Shown here: positions 51,847 to 61,375 of the stretch, piece by piece
Layout: each line of letters starts with the position of its first letter
Numbering within the stretch: position 1 is the first letter of the stretch
From: Azospirillum thermophilum
GTDB lineage: Bacteria; Pseudomonadota; Alphaproteobacteria; Azospirillales; Azospirillaceae
Assembly (NCBI RefSeq): GCF_003130795.1
Contig: NZ_CP029352.1
Span: forward strand, 1,094,001 to 1,158,000
Direction of reading: 5' to 3'
Length of the DNA stretch: 64,000 bases
Made by a program: the position numbers and the translations under genes
The notes under the pieces: generated by a model
What the model was told of the DNA's origin: nothing
Databases searched by the model: none
The model's input: the letters and a program-made list of their open reading frames with translations, nothing else

Positions 51847-53088
51847 TCAGATCGTCATCCAGCCGCCCCACCACAGCCACAGGGCGGCAAACCCCATGGA
51901 CAGGATCGCCATCGGAATGCCGCAGCGCGCATGCTCGGCGAAGCCCAGCCGCACGCCGGAGGCCGCCGCCCGCTCCGCCACGATGATGTTGGCGAGGCTG
52001 CCCGGCAGCAGGAGGTTGCCGGCAAGCGTCGAGAGCAGGGCGAGGCCGTACAGCGCCCCGACCGGCGGCGACGGCCAGGCGGACAGCAGCAGGATCACCG
52101 CCGGGACATTGCCGATGCTGTTGCTGCCGGCCAGCGCCAGCGGCGCCATCACCGCCAGCCGGTCGGGCAGCCAGCCGGCCGCCTCCAGGTCATGGACGAG
52201 CGCCGCCGGCAGCCCCGTCAGGCCCAGCGCATGGTTGATGGCGAACAGCGCGCCGAACAGCACCAGCAGATGCCAGTCCACCATCCCCAGCATGTCGCGG
52301 CTCGCCATCCGCCGGCTGATCATGACGAAGCCGGCGACCAGCAGCACGCTGGTCTCCTGCGGCAGGGGCGAGGCGAAGAGGGCGAGCAGAACCAGCGTCG
52401 CCGCCACCGCCTTGCCGAGCTGCCAGCGGTCGAGCGTCACCGGCCCGACCTCGCGGTCGCCGTCCGGCAGGCCGAAACGGCCGCGCCAAGCCAGCCACAC
52501 CACGGCATAGACGATGCCCAGCGCCACCAGCGCCGGCACGCCGCACACGCCGATGAAATGCCAGAAGTCGAGATGCCCGACCTGCCCGATCAGGATGTTC
52601 TGCGGGTTGCCGATCATCGTCGCGGCCGACCCGGCATTCGCCGCCCCCGCCAGCCCGATCAGGTAGGGCCGCGCGTCCAGCCCGCGGGCGGTCAGCCCGA
52701 CGCACAGCATGGGCGTCATGGCGAAGACCACCACGTCGTTGGCCAGGACCGCCGACAGCCCGCCGGCCACCGCGACCACCACGGCCAGCAGCCGGGCGGG
52801 CGAGCGCGCCGCCCGCGCCACCCGCAGGGCGCACCAGTCGTAGAAGCCGCTGCCGGCATACTGGGCCGACAGGATCATCAGCCCCAGCAGGATGAACAGG
52901 GTCGGGAAGTCGACCGCCTCCACCACCTGCCGGCTGTCCAGCGCGCCCACCGCCAGCAGCAGGATCGCCGCGACCAGCGCGATGCCGGTCCGGTCGATGC
53001 GCAGGCCGGGAAAGCGCCCGACCGCCATGCCGAGATAGGTGACGGCGAACAGGACGACGATGGTTGCGGTCATGGGGATGGCGGTCAT
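51847..53088 (-). CDS. ArsB/NhaD-superfamily ion transporter
   Basis: A 413-residue membrane protein of the IT (ArsB/NhaD/SLC13) superfamily with about 11-12 helices. AAILLLAVGALDSRQVVEAVDFPTLFILLGLMILSAQ is typical of ArsB-like transporters, and GAANAGSAATMIGNPQNILIGQ is the signature repeated-hairpin motif; a second hairpin is around LAGSNSIGNVPAVILL. Substrate could be arsenite, sodium or a dicarboxylate. No ars genes are nearby, so it cannot be specified. Confidence 0.85.
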   Translation of the reverse strand: MTAIPMTATIVVLFAVTYLGMAVGRFPGLRIDRTGIALVAAILLLAVGALDSRQVVEAVDFPTLFILLGLMILSAQYAGSGFYDWCALRVARAARSPARLLAVVVAVAGGLSAVLANDVVVFAMTPMLCVGLTARGLDARPYLIGLAGAANAGSAATMIGNPQNILIGQVGHLDFWHFIGVCGVPALVALGIVYAVVWLAWRGRFGLPDGDREVGPVTLDRWQLGKAVAATLVLLALFASPLPQETSVLLVAGFVMISRRMASRDMLGMVDWHLLVLFGALFAINHALGLTGLPAALVHDLEAAGWLPDRLAVMAPLALAGSNSIGNVPAVILLLSAWPSPPVGALYGLALLSTLAGNLLLPGSLANIIVAERAAASGVRLGFAEHARCGIPMAILSMGFAALWLWWGGWMTI

Positions 53089-53125
53089 GGGAGCGCGATC
53101 CGCGGCTGCCGGGAAAGGGCACCCT

Positions 53126-53962
53126 CTATAGCTCACTCCAGCGTGATCGTCGTCCCTCGCGCGCGGCGAAGCAGTCGGGGAACTCGGCCCTGGCCTGCGC
53201 CTCGATCTGGTCCATCGTGGCGTCGTCATGGTCGGGGTCGTGGTGGAACAGGCAGAGCCGCTTGACGTTGCCCGCCCGCGCGATGCGCACCGCCTCGGTC
53301 CAGGTGGAATGGCCCCAGCCGACGCGGGCCTCCCACTCCTGGTCGGTGTAGCTCGAATCGTAGATCAGCAGGTCGGTGCCGTCGACGAGGTTCAGGATGT
53401 TGCGGTCGGGATGGTCCGGCACATGCTCGGTATCCGTCACATAGGTCAGGGAGTGGCCCTGGTACTCGATGCGGTAGCCGGTGGCGCCGTCCGGATGGTT
53501 CAGCGGGGCCGTGTGGATGCGGACGCCGCCTTCCAGCTTGAAACTGTGGCCGGCCGGCACCTCCAGGAAGCTGAGGCTGCCGCCCATGGTGCGCAGCGGC
53601 ACCGGGAACAGCGGCCGTTCCATCTGGCGGGCCATCACCGCCTCGATGTTCGGGCTGCCCGTCAGGTGGCCGGAGATGATGCGCAGGCTGAAGCCCTTGG
53701 TGTAGGCGGGGGCGAAGAAGGGAAAGCCGCTGATGTGGTCGAGGTGGGTGTGGCTGAGCAGCAGCGTGGCGGACGTCGTTCCCTCCGCCAGCAGCTTGCG
53801 GCCCAGCAGGCGCAGCCCCGTTCCGGCATCGATGATGATGCACTGCGCGCCGGCCCGGACCTCCAGGCAGGAGGTGTTGCCGCCATAGCGCAGATGCGAC
53901 GCCAGCGGGCATGGGATGGTGCCGCGCACGCCCCAGAACGTGACCGAAAAACCCATCGACAC
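53126..53962 (-). CDS. MBL-fold metal-dependent hydrolase
   Basis: A 278-residue metallo-beta-lactamase-fold protein. Metal ligands: HTHLDH near residue 72, a His in APLNHPDGA, Asp in YDSSYTD and HHDPDHDD near the C-terminus. The opening FWGVRGTIPCP followed by YGGNTSCLEVR is typical of the PhnP/RNase-Z-like and cyclic-nucleotide phosphodiesterase-like subgroup. Substrate unknown. Starts at either of two Met three codons apart. Confidence 0.85.
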   Translation of the reverse strand: MSMGFSVTFWGVRGTIPCPLASHLRYGGNTSCLEVRAGAQCIIIDAGTGLRLLGRKLLAEGTTSATLLLSHTHLDHISGFPFFAPAYTKGFSLRIISGHLTGSPNIEAVMARQMERPLFPVPLRTMGGSLSFLEVPAGHSFKLEGGVRIHTAPLNHPDGATGYRIEYQGHSLTYVTDTEHVPDHPDRNILNLVDGTDLLIYDSSYTDQEWEARVGWGHSTWTEAVRIARAGNVKRLCLFHHDPDHDDATMDQIEAQARAEFPDCFAAREGRRSRWSEL

Positions 53963-54037
53963 TCCTCACCCCCAACCGCCGGCGACGCAAAGGTCCCCCG
54001 CAAGCGGCAGCGAGAGTGTAGCGCGAATCCCGGCGGC

Positions 54038-55429
54038 TTACACCTTGTAGGCCAGACGCAGGCCGCCCCAGTGACGGCCGCGGACGAAAATGGGGGCCGA
54101 TACGTCCTTCATCAACACATAATTTCCACCGCCCATGTCGCGCCGGTAGGTCTGCAGCAGGAACCGCTTGGTGTTGCGGCCGGCGGCCAGCCCGACCCGG
54201 TCGTTGAACAGGCGGCGGTTGCGGCAATGGGCGGCGTTCCAAACCGGATCCGTGCCCTGCGGCTGGCTGAAGGCGCGGTTGTGGGTCGGCAGATAGCCGT
54301 TCTGGTCGACCGCGACGCAGAAGACGATGCGGTCGCTGCTGGCCAGCGCCGGCTCCTGCACGGCGGGGAGCACGCGGTCGCAGAAGCCGGTGAAGCGCGC
54401 CATGAGCTGCTGCGGGTCGGTTCCCGGGATCGGCTGGTAGCTGCGGTCGAACAGGTCGCTCTCCGAGACCTCGCCGCGGGCGACGGCATCCTCGAAACCG
54501 GCCGACACGCGGTTGGCCGCGTCGATCACCAGCTTGATGAAGGGGGTGTCGACCGTCTCGATGTCGAGCTCGGCGGTGATGCCGATCAGCCGCTCGCTCA
54601 TCCCGACCAGATTGTTCACCCGGTCGCGCGCCTGGGCGAGGTTCTCGCTCGACAGCCTGACCCCGACCGCGAGGTCGGCGATCTCGCTTTCCAGCGCGTC
54701 GCAGTTCTCGCCGATCTCGCTGGAGGCATGCTCGATCTTGTCGGTCTCCTGGTTCAGGTCGCGCATCGCGCGGCCGACCGTCTCGATCACCTGCCCGATC
54801 GCCACCGTGCCTTCGCTGACCGCGCGCGCCTTGGCGGCACTGGCGGCGCTCTCGCCCATCAGGCGCTGGGCCTGCTCGTTCAGCGATTTCAGCGTCGCGT
54901 CGATCTCCGTCGTCGCCTCGCTGGTCTTGCGCGACAGGGCCTTCACCTCGTTGGCGACGACGGCGAAGCCGCGCCCGGCCTCCCCCGCCCGCGCCGCCTC
55001 GATGGTGGCGTTCAGCGCCAGCAGGTTGGTCTGCTTGGCGATGGTGAAGATCTCCCTGGCGACGCGGGCGACGCGGTCCAGCGCCTCGCGCAGGCCGACG
55101 ATCTGCCCTTCCATCCCGCCGACCGCGGTGACCAGGGCGTGGATGTCGGACAGCGAGCGTTCGACCCGGTCCTGGGAGGAGGCGACCTCCTGCTGTGCCG
55201 CCTGGGTCACCGTGCGGGCGACGGCGGAGGCCTCGGCGATCCGGTGCGTGCTCTGGGACATCCGGGTGCCGGTGTCGCGAAGCTGGGCGAAGACCGTGGA
55301 CTGGCGCGTCACCCGCGCATTCACGTCCTCGATATGGCCGGCGATGTCGGCGATCTCGATCCCGAGGTTGCCGGCTTCAGTCGCGATGTCCGCAATCAGC
55401 TGCGGGCGGACGCCGAACCCACTGTCCAT
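54038..55429 (-). CDS. soluble methyl-accepting chemotaxis protein
   Basis: A 463-residue cytosolic chemoreceptor with no transmembrane helix. The signalling hairpin (about residues 45-250) contains the conserved tip [35 protein letters not shown]. Unusually, a sensor-like domain follows at the C-terminus (about 320-463, with [14 protein letters not shown] and [10 protein letters not shown]), resembling a single Cache or related ligand domain. Sensing would be cytoplasmic. No other che genes are nearby. Confidence 0.88.
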   Translation of the reverse strand: MDSGFGVRPQLIADIATEAGNLGIEIADIAGHIEDVNARVTRQSTVFAQLRDTGTRMSQSTHRIAEASAVARTVTQAAQQEVASSQDRVERSLSDIHALVTAVGGMEGQIVGLREALDRVARVAREIFTIAKQTNLLALNATIEAARAGEAGRGFAVVANEVKALSRKTSEATTEIDATLKSLNEQAQRLMGESAASAAKARAVSEGTVAIGQVIETVGRAMRDLNQETDKIEHASSEIGENCDALESEIADLAVGVRLSSENLAQARDRVNNLVGMSERLIGITAELDIETVDTPFIKLVIDAANRVSAGFEDAVARGEVSESDLFDRSYQPIPGTDPQQLMARFTGFCDRVLPAVQEPALASSDRIVFCVAVDQNGYLPTHNRAFSQPQGTDPVWNAAHCRNRRLFNDRVGLAAGRNTKRFLLQTYRRDMGGGNYVLMKDVSAPIFVRGRHWGGLRLAYKV

Positions 55430-55663
55430 GTTTCTTCCGCCGTTCTTGTATAATCGACGCTTCCCCCGCGCACGATTATTGCAATTTCCTGTCAGACCCG
55501 CAATCCTCCGGGACCCGGAAGATCAGCGGACACCCCTATACATTGGTCGAATAGGCCACCCGGGATAACAGACGGGGATAGCAGATCTGCAGTTGTGACG
55601 CAGTGACCTTCCGCGGACAATCAGGGGCACCCCGAGGGCGGGGTCGCGGCATGCGGGCGGAAG

Positions 55664-56581
55664 TCAGGCCTTCGCTCCCCTTATCCGGTCGTCGAGACGC
55701 TCGTCCTTCAGACCGGCCGGTTCCTGGTGGATCATGACCTCGCAGTTGGCGAAGGTCCGGCGCAGCAGCGCCTCCACCCCGTCGGTGATGTCGTGGGCCT
55801 GATCGACGGTCAGCCTGGAATCCAGTTCCAGGTGAAGCTCGACGAAGCTGCCGGTGCCGGAGCTGCGGGTCCGCAGGTCGTGCATGCCCTCCACGCCCGG
55901 ATAGTCGGTGACCAGCTCCACGATGCGGGCGCGCTCGCCCTCCGGAAGCTCGCGGTCCATCAGCACGTTCAGGGCTTCCCGCGCCACGCCGCGGGCGCCG
56001 TTCAGCAGGAACAGCGCGATCCCGATGCCGAACAGCGGGTCGAAGGCCGCGATCCCGGTCCATCCCGTCAGCAGGATGGCCAGGATGACCGTCGCGTTCA
56101 TCAGCAGGTCGCCGGAATAATGCAGCCGGTCGGCCCCGATGGCGACGGAGCCGGTCGCCGCCTGCACCCGCCGCTGGAAGGCGATCAGCCCTGCGGTCAG
56201 CAGGATGGACAGCAGCATCACCGCGATGCCGACGGTCCCTTCCGAGATCGCCTCGGGCCGGATCAGCCGGCGGACCGCCTCGACGCTCAGCAGCACGGCG
56301 GACCCGCCGATGAAGGCCGCCTGGGCGAGCGCGGCCAGCGCCTCCGCCTTGCCGTGGCCGAAGCGGTGGGCCTCGTCCGGCGGCCGCAGGGCGTGACGCA
56401 CGCCCAGCAGCGTGACGATGGAGGCCATCAGGTCGGTGCTCGAGTCGATCAGCGACGACAGGATGCTGACCGACTCCGTCATCAGATAGGCGACCAGCTT
56501 GGCGGCGATCAGCGTCCCGGCCACCGACACGCTGGCATAGGTCGCGTAGCGGCGCAGGCGGTCTGCTTCGGTCTCGGTCAC
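55664..56581 (-). CDS. cation diffusion facilitator (Fe/Zn/Cd efflux)
   Basis: A 305-residue CDF-family transporter with six helices and a C-terminal cytoplasmic domain. Metal-site motifs: SSLIDSSTDLMASI (helix 2), HRFGHGKAEALAALAQ (loop between helices 2 and 3), and HYSGDLLMNATVI (helix 5). The His/Asp pattern suits FieF-like Zn/Fe/Cd efflux by proton exchange. Substrate inferred from family only. Confidence 0.9.
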   Translation of the reverse strand: MTETEADRLRRYATYASVSVAGTLIAAKLVAYLMTESVSILSSLIDSSTDLMASIVTLLGVRHALRPPDEAHRFGHGKAEALAALAQAAFIGGSAVLLSVEAVRRLIRPEAISEGTVGIAVMLLSILLTAGLIAFQRRVQAATGSVAIGADRLHYSGDLLMNATVILAILLTGWTGIAAFDPLFGIGIALFLLNGARGVAREALNVLMDRELPEGERARIVELVTDYPGVEGMHDLRTRSSGTGSFVELHLELDSRLTVDQAHDITDGVEALLRRTFANCEVMIHQEPAGLKDERLDDRIRGAKA

Positions 56582-56650
56582 GGCCTTCGGGCTCCAGGCG
56601 GCTGGCCGGGCCGCGCCCGCGATCCGGTGGGCGGCCCGTCGCCGGAGGTT

Positions 56651-57256
56651 TTAGGGGTAAAGCCGCTCGGTCGTCCACCCCGTCGTCCCGCCGGCCTCGT
56701 CCTGCACGCGCAGGTAGACCAGCCGTTCATGCAGGCGGAAGGGCTTGTCCTGCCAGAACTCGATGCGGCGCGGCACGATGCGGCAGCCGGTCCAGTAGGG
56801 CGGGCGCGGGATGTGGCCGATGGCGAACTTCGCGGCGTACTGCGCCACGCGCTTCTCCAGCTCCCAGCGGCCCTCCAGCGGGCGCGACTGCTGCGAGGCC
56901 CAGGCGCCGATGCGGCTTTCGCGCGGGCGGCTGTCGAAATAGGCGTCGGCCTCGGCGTCGCTGACCTGCTCCACCGCCCCTTCCACCCGCACCGAACGGC
57001 GCAGCGACTTCCAGTGGAAGCACAGCGCGGCGCTGGGGTTGGCGAGGAGCTGCCGGCCCTTGCGGCTTTCCATGTTGGTGTAGAAGACGAATCCCCGCTC
57101 GTCGACGCCCTTCAGCAGCACCATCCGCACCGAAGGGATGCCGTCGGAGTCGGCGGTGGCCAGCGCCATCGCGTTGGGATCGTTCGGCTCGCTCCGGCCG
57201 GCCTCGTCCAGCCAGTCGGCGAACAGCTCGTAGGGATTGCGGTCCGCGTCGGTCAT
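56651..57256 (-). CDS. pdxH: pyridoxamine 5'-phosphate oxidase
   Basis: A 201-residue FMN enzyme making pyridoxal 5'-phosphate. Recognised by [48 protein letters not shown] and the C-terminal [20 protein letters not shown] segment. A slightly short N-terminus compared with E. coli PdxH (about 218) is normal for this class. Confidence 0.96.
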   Translation of the reverse strand: MTDADRNPYELFADWLDEAGRSEPNDPNAMALATADSDGIPSVRMVLLKGVDERGFVFYTNMESRKGRQLLANPSAALCFHWKSLRRSVRVEGAVEQVSDAEADAYFDSRPRESRIGAWASQQSRPLEGRWELEKRVAQYAAKFAIGHIPRPPYWTGCRIVPRRIEFWQDKPFRLHERLVYLRVQDEAGGTTGWTTERLYP

Positions 57257-57367
57257 CGCTCGCTGTCCTGTTTATTCCGGTTTGCCTTGCCGTGCGTCCT
57301 GTGCGATCTGGTCACAGCTTCGTCGCAATTCACACAGAGCATAGGCTCGCATATATCAGTGTCCATC

Positions 57368-57392
57368 GCGGCGCCACCCCAAAAGGCGCCGC
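57368..57392 (+). other. leader stem-loop of the 17-kDa-antigen lipoprotein gene
   Basis: GCGGCGCC-ACCCCAAAA-GGCGCCGC: 8-bp perfect stem, 9-base loop, ending 27 bases before the ATG. It has no T tract and may tune translation or message stability. Confidence 0.4.
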
Positions 57393-57419
57393 AAGCCCCC
57401 AACCTATCGAGGCAACGCG

Positions 57420-57893
57420 ATGTTCTTGAAGAAGCTCGTCCCTGCGGTCATGGCCGTGGCCCTGCTGGCCGGCTGCGCCAGCAGCGGGACGAAGGAGACC
57501 GCCGGCACCGTCGGCGGCGCCGTGGCCGGCGGACTGATCGGATCCCGCTTCGGCGGCGGCTCCGGCAAGCTGGTCGCGACGGGCGTCGGCACGCTCCTCG
57601 GCGCCTTCCTCGGCAAGGAGGTCGGCGCCTCCCTCGACAAGGCCGATGCCGGCTATGCCGAGACGGCGGCCCGCCGCGCCTATGCGGCACCGGTGGGCGA
57701 GCGCATCACCTGGAACAACCCGCAGTCGGGCAACGCCGGCGCCATCACCACGACGCGCGAGGGCTACAACACCGCCGGCAACTACTGCCGCGAGTTCCAG
57801 CAGACCGTGGTCGTCGGCGGCCGGACCGAGATGGCGTACGGAACCGCTTGCAAACAAGCCGACGGTACGTGGAAAATCGTCCCCAACCAGTAA
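57420..57893 (+). CDS. 17 kDa surface antigen-like outer-membrane lipoprotein
   Basis: A 157-residue protein with signal peptide and lipobox (LLAGCASSG). A Gly-rich glycine-zipper segment (TAGTVGGAVAGGLIGSRFGG ... GVGTLLGAFLGKEVG) is the hallmark of the Rickettsia 17 kDa antigen family, and the C-terminal NYCREFQQTVVVGGRTEMAYGTACKQADGTWKIV domain is also typical. A structural or envelope role is assumed. Confidence 0.9.
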   Translation: MFLKKLVPAVMAVALLAGCASSGTKETAGTVGGAVAGGLIGSRFGGGSGKLVATGVGTLLGAFLGKEVGASLDKADAGYAETAARRAYAAPVGERITWNNPQSGNAGAITTTREGYNTAGNYCREFQQTVVVGGRTEMAYGTACKQADGTWKIVPNQ

Positions 57894-57941
57894 TCTTTCG
57901 ACCCCGCACGGGCGGGGCGGGACCGCTTGCACAAGGCTTCC

Positions 57942-58904
57942 ATGCGCGACCCCTACAGTATCCTCGGCATCGGCCGATCCGCCAGCACCGAGGACATCAA
58001 GAAAGCGTACCGCAAGCTCGCCAAGCAGTACCACCCCGACCTGAAACCGGGCGACGCCGCGAACGAGGAGCGCTTCAAGGAAATCTCGGCGGCCTATACG
58101 CTGCTGTCCGATCCGGAGAAGCGCGCCCGCTATGACCGGGGCGAGATCGACGGCTCCGGCCAGGACCGCCATGCCGGGTTCGGGGCCCGCGGCGGCGGCG
58201 GACGCGGCCGGGCCTACAGCGGGGCCGGGCGCGGCGGCGACGACTCCTTCTTCTCCTCCGACGACTGGTTCTCCGACCTGTTCGGCGGCGGGCGGCGGCG
58301 CCCCGGCGGCGGGGCGGGCGCGGGCGCCGGCGGCGGCACCGGCGGTTCGTCCGGGCCGAAGGCGCGCGGCAGCGACATCGCCTATTCCGTCACCGTCCCC
58401 TTCCTGGAGGCGGCGACCGGCACCAAGCGGCGCATCAACCTGTCCAACGGCAAGAGCATCGACGTCACCGTGCCGGCCGGCACGGAGGACCAGCAGAAGC
58501 TGCGCCTGAAGGGCCAGGGGCTGCCCGGACTGGGCGGCATGCCGGCCGGCGACGCCATCGTCGAGGTCCATGTCGAAGCCCACCCCTTCTTCACCCGCCA
58601 GAACAGCGACATCCATGTCGAACTGCCGATCACGCTGAACGAGGCGGTGCTGGGCGCCACCATCCGCGTGCCGACGGTCAGCGGCCCGGTCGCGCTGAAG
58701 GTGCCGCCGGGCAGCAACACCGGCTCCGTCCTGCGCCTGCGCGGCAGGGGCGTGATGAACCAGCAGACCCGGGAGCCGGGCGACCAGTATGTGAAGCTTA
58801 AGGTGGTCCTTCCCGACCCGCCGGACGCCGAGCTGGTGCGCTTCATGGAGCAGTGGGCGAAGACCCGCAGCTATGACGTCCGCAGGAAGGCGGGGCTGGA
58901 GTAG
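57942..58904 (+). CDS. DnaJ/CbpA-like co-chaperone
   Basis: A 320-residue Hsp40. J-domain at residues 1-70 with HPD (KQYHPDLKPG), a Gly/Arg-rich linker (about 75-145), then the substrate-binding C-terminal domains (SDIAYSVTVPFLEAATGTKRRI on). The Cys-rich zinc domain is absent, so it is type B (CbpA-like). ATG at 57942; an alternate TTG 15 bases upstream is possible. Confidence 0.93.
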   Translation: MRDPYSILGIGRSASTEDIKKAYRKLAKQYHPDLKPGDAANEERFKEISAAYTLLSDPEKRARYDRGEIDGSGQDRHAGFGARGGGGRGRAYSGAGRGGDDSFFSSDDWFSDLFGGGRRRPGGGAGAGAGGGTGGSSGPKARGSDIAYSVTVPFLEAATGTKRRINLSNGKSIDVTVPAGTEDQQKLRLKGQGLPGLGGMPAGDAIVEVHVEAHPFFTRQNSDIHVELPITLNEAVLGATIRVPTVSGPVALKVPPGSNTGSVLRLRGRGVMNQQTREPGDQYVKLKVVLPDPPDAELVRFMEQWAKTRSYDVRRKAGLE

Positions 58905-58932
58905 GCGGGCGGGCGGCTCCCCGCCGACCGCC

Positions 58933-60315
58933 TCACGACTTCACCGCCCGGAACGGGACCGCGGCCCGTGCCGTTCCCGCGGGGCCGTTCCCGGCCGGCC
59001 CCATTCCCGCAGGCTGGTCGCTGTCCGGCAGGTCGGCGAGCAGGACCTTCAGCGGCACGTTCAGCAGATCCCGCTGCTGCGTCTCCGCCTGCTCCAGCAG
59101 CGTGGCGGTACGGTCCTGCCAGGGCAGCTCCAGCCCGCCGAGCCCGTGGACCGAACCGCGCAGCCCGATCCCCAGGGCCTTCATCAGGTCGTAGAGCGTC
59201 GATTCGCCGAGGTCGCGCGTCACCACCCAGGCGTTGCCGGTGGTGTGCGCCACCCAGTGGACGTCGCGAAGCTGCTCCAGGATGCCGTCGATCAGCACCG
59301 TCCCCACCGGGACCCGGCCGACCAGCGTGCGGCGCCGCAGGCCCACCCCCAGCCGGCTGGCGTCCATCAGCTCGTGCAGCACCGCCAGCGCCAGGGCCAG
59401 CCGCTGGGCGGGCAGCAGCCCCTCCGGCCCGCCCTTGGTGATCTTGCCGGCGCGCCATTCCGGCAGCGAGGCGGCGACCACCGCGCCGAACAGCACGGTG
59501 GACCAGGCGATGTAGAGCCAGAACAGGAAGATCGGCACCGTCGCCAGCGCGCCGTAGATCGTCTGGTAGGCCGGATATTCGCGCATGTACCAGGCGAAGA
59601 TGGCCTTCGACGCCTCCAGCAGGATGGCCCCCACCGCCCCGCCGGCGAAGGCGTCGAGCCAGTAGACGTCGCGGTTGGGAATGATCAGGTAGAGAAGCGT
59701 GCAGCCGATGAGCTGCAGCACGAAGGGCAGCACCGCCCCGAAGCCGGCCAGCGGGTTGACGTAGCCTTCCAGGTGGGCGATCTCCAGCACACCCCACAGC
59801 GAACTGGACAGCGACAGGCTGGCGCCGGCGAACAGCGGGGTCAGCGACACCACCGCCCAGAAGGACAGGATGCGGGTGATGTAGGAGCGCGGCTCCCGCA
59901 CGCGCCAGACGGTGGCGAAGGAGCCCTCGATCGTCCAGATCAGCAGCACGGCCGAGATGGCGAGGCCGACGACGCCGAAGATCGGCATCTGGCCGGCGTT
60001 GGCCATGAAGCGGCTCATGTACTCGATGATCGCGTCGCCGATCTCCGGCACCAGATTGCGGAAGATTGCCGTCTGCACCCGCACCTGGAGCGCGCTGAAG
60101 GCCGGGAAGGCGGAGAAGATGGCAAAGCCGATGGTCATCATCGGCACGATCGCCAGCAGCGTCGTGTAGGTCAGCGACGCGGCGGTCTGGAAGCAGTTGT
60201 CGTTGTAGAAGCGCATGGCGGCATGGGCGACGAAGCCGCCGATCTCGCGAAGCGGCGCCTTGATGCCGCGCGGATTGCGATGTCCCCCCCGGTCTTCCGG
60301 TTCACGTCCCGGCAC
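58933..60315 (-). CDS. YihY/BrkB-family membrane protein
   Basis: A 460-residue YihY/BrkB (ribonuclease BN-like name is historical) protein. FYNDNCFQTAASLTYTTLLAIVPMMTIGF near residue 40 is the signature; about six helices follow, then a soluble C-terminal domain of about 150 residues. GTG at 60315 has a perfect AGGAGG site, which decides the start. Function unknown, possibly envelope related. Confidence 0.9.
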   Translation of the reverse strand: MPGREPEDRGGHRNPRGIKAPLREIGGFVAHAAMRFYNDNCFQTAASLTYTTLLAIVPMMTIGFAIFSAFPAFSALQVRVQTAIFRNLVPEIGDAIIEYMSRFMANAGQMPIFGVVGLAISAVLLIWTIEGSFATVWRVREPRSYITRILSFWAVVSLTPLFAGASLSLSSSLWGVLEIAHLEGYVNPLAGFGAVLPFVLQLIGCTLLYLIIPNRDVYWLDAFAGGAVGAILLEASKAIFAWYMREYPAYQTIYGALATVPIFLFWLYIAWSTVLFGAVVAASLPEWRAGKITKGGPEGLLPAQRLALALAVLHELMDASRLGVGLRRRTLVGRVPVGTVLIDGILEQLRDVHWVAHTTGNAWVVTRDLGESTLYDLMKALGIGLRGSVHGLGGLELPWQDRTATLLEQAETQQRDLLNVPLKVLLADLPDSDQPAGMGPAGNGPAGTARAAVPFRAVKS

Positions 60316-60406
60316 CGCTGACCTCCTGCCCACGTTTGACCGGCCAGTGCTTTCGTGTAGGATGCGCCGCACTTTTTACCGCAATGCAGTGCTTCACGAG
60401 GTCCCG

Positions 60407-61249
60407 ATGTCCAATCCGAAGCCGCTCATGGACGGCAAGCGCGGCCTGATCATGGGCGTGGCCAACGACCGCTCCATCGCGTGGGGAATCGCGTCCACGC
60501 TCGCCCAGCACGGGGCGGAGCTGGCCTTCACCTACCAGGGCGACGCGCTGGCCAAGCGCGTGAAGCCGCTGGCCGATCAGGTCGGCTCCAAGCTCGTGCT
60601 GCCCTGCGACGTCACCGACGAGGCCAGCATCGACGCGACCTTCGCTGCGATCGAAAAGGAATGGGGCAAGCTGGACTTCGTGGTTCATGCGATTGCTTTT
60701 TCCGACAAGAGCGAACTCGACGGCCTCTACCTCAACACGACGCGGAGCAATTTCCTCCGCACGATGGACATCTCCTGCTACTCCTTCACCGCGGTGGCGC
60801 AGCGCGCCGTGCCGCTGATGAAGGATGGCGGCAGCCTCCTCACTCTATCCTATTACGGCGCCGAACGTGTAATGCCGCATTACAACGTCATGGGCGTCGC
60901 CAAGGCGGCGCTGGAGGCGAGCGTGCGGTACCTGGCCGTTGATCTGGGCGGACAGGGCATCCGCGTCAATGCGATCTCGGCCGGGCCGATCAAGACGCTG
61001 GCCGCCAGCGGCATCGGCGACTTCCGCTATATCCTGAAGTGGAACGAGCTGAACGCCCCGCTGAAGCGCAACGTGACGATCGGCGAGGTCGGCGGCGCCG
61101 GCCTGTTCCTGCTGAGCGACCTCGGCACCGGCGTGACCGGCGAGGTCATGCACGTCGACGCCGGCTACCACACGGTGGGCATGGTCGCGGTCGACGCCGC
61201 GTCGGAGGTGGCGCAGCTCCTCGGCTCGCTCGGCGGGCAAAAGGCCTGA
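60407..61249 (+). CDS. fabI: enoyl-[acyl-carrier-protein] reductase (NADH)
   Basis: A 280-residue short-chain dehydrogenase-type enzyme completing each fatty-acid elongation cycle. NADH motif GVANDRSIAWGIA near residue 17, catalytic Tyr159-x6-Lys166 in ERVMPHYNVMGVAKAALE (the FabI Tyr-x6-Lys spacing), and SAGPIKTLAASGI. Transcribed away from yihY. It is the triclosan/isoniazid-type target in other bacteria. Confidence 0.97.
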   Translation: MSNPKPLMDGKRGLIMGVANDRSIAWGIASTLAQHGAELAFTYQGDALAKRVKPLADQVGSKLVLPCDVTDEASIDATFAAIEKEWGKLDFVVHAIAFSDKSELDGLYLNTTRSNFLRTMDISCYSFTAVAQRAVPLMKDGGSLLTLSYYGAERVMPHYNVMGVAKAALEASVRYLAVDLGGQGIRVNAISAGPIKTLAASGIGDFRYILKWNELNAPLKRNVTIGEVGGAGLFLLSDLGTGVTGEVMHVDAGYHTVGMVAVDAASEVAQLLGSLGGQKA

Positions 61250-61280
61250 CGCGCCAAGCCACTCCTGACGTCATATGCGC

Positions 61281-61320
61281 GGGGGAGTCGGCCGGTCTCC
61301 GGCCGGTTCCCCCTTTGCCG
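61281..61320 (+). terminator. intrinsic terminator after fabI
   Basis: 15-bp stem (61281-61295 with 61299-61313, two G-T pairs) closed by a 3-base loop, followed by TTTGCCG, 32 bases past the stop. Confidence 0.75.
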
Positions 61321-61375
61321 TTGCCGCATGCGCGACTATGCTGCGGCAGCTTTCCTACCGGTTCGGGTTGTTTTG

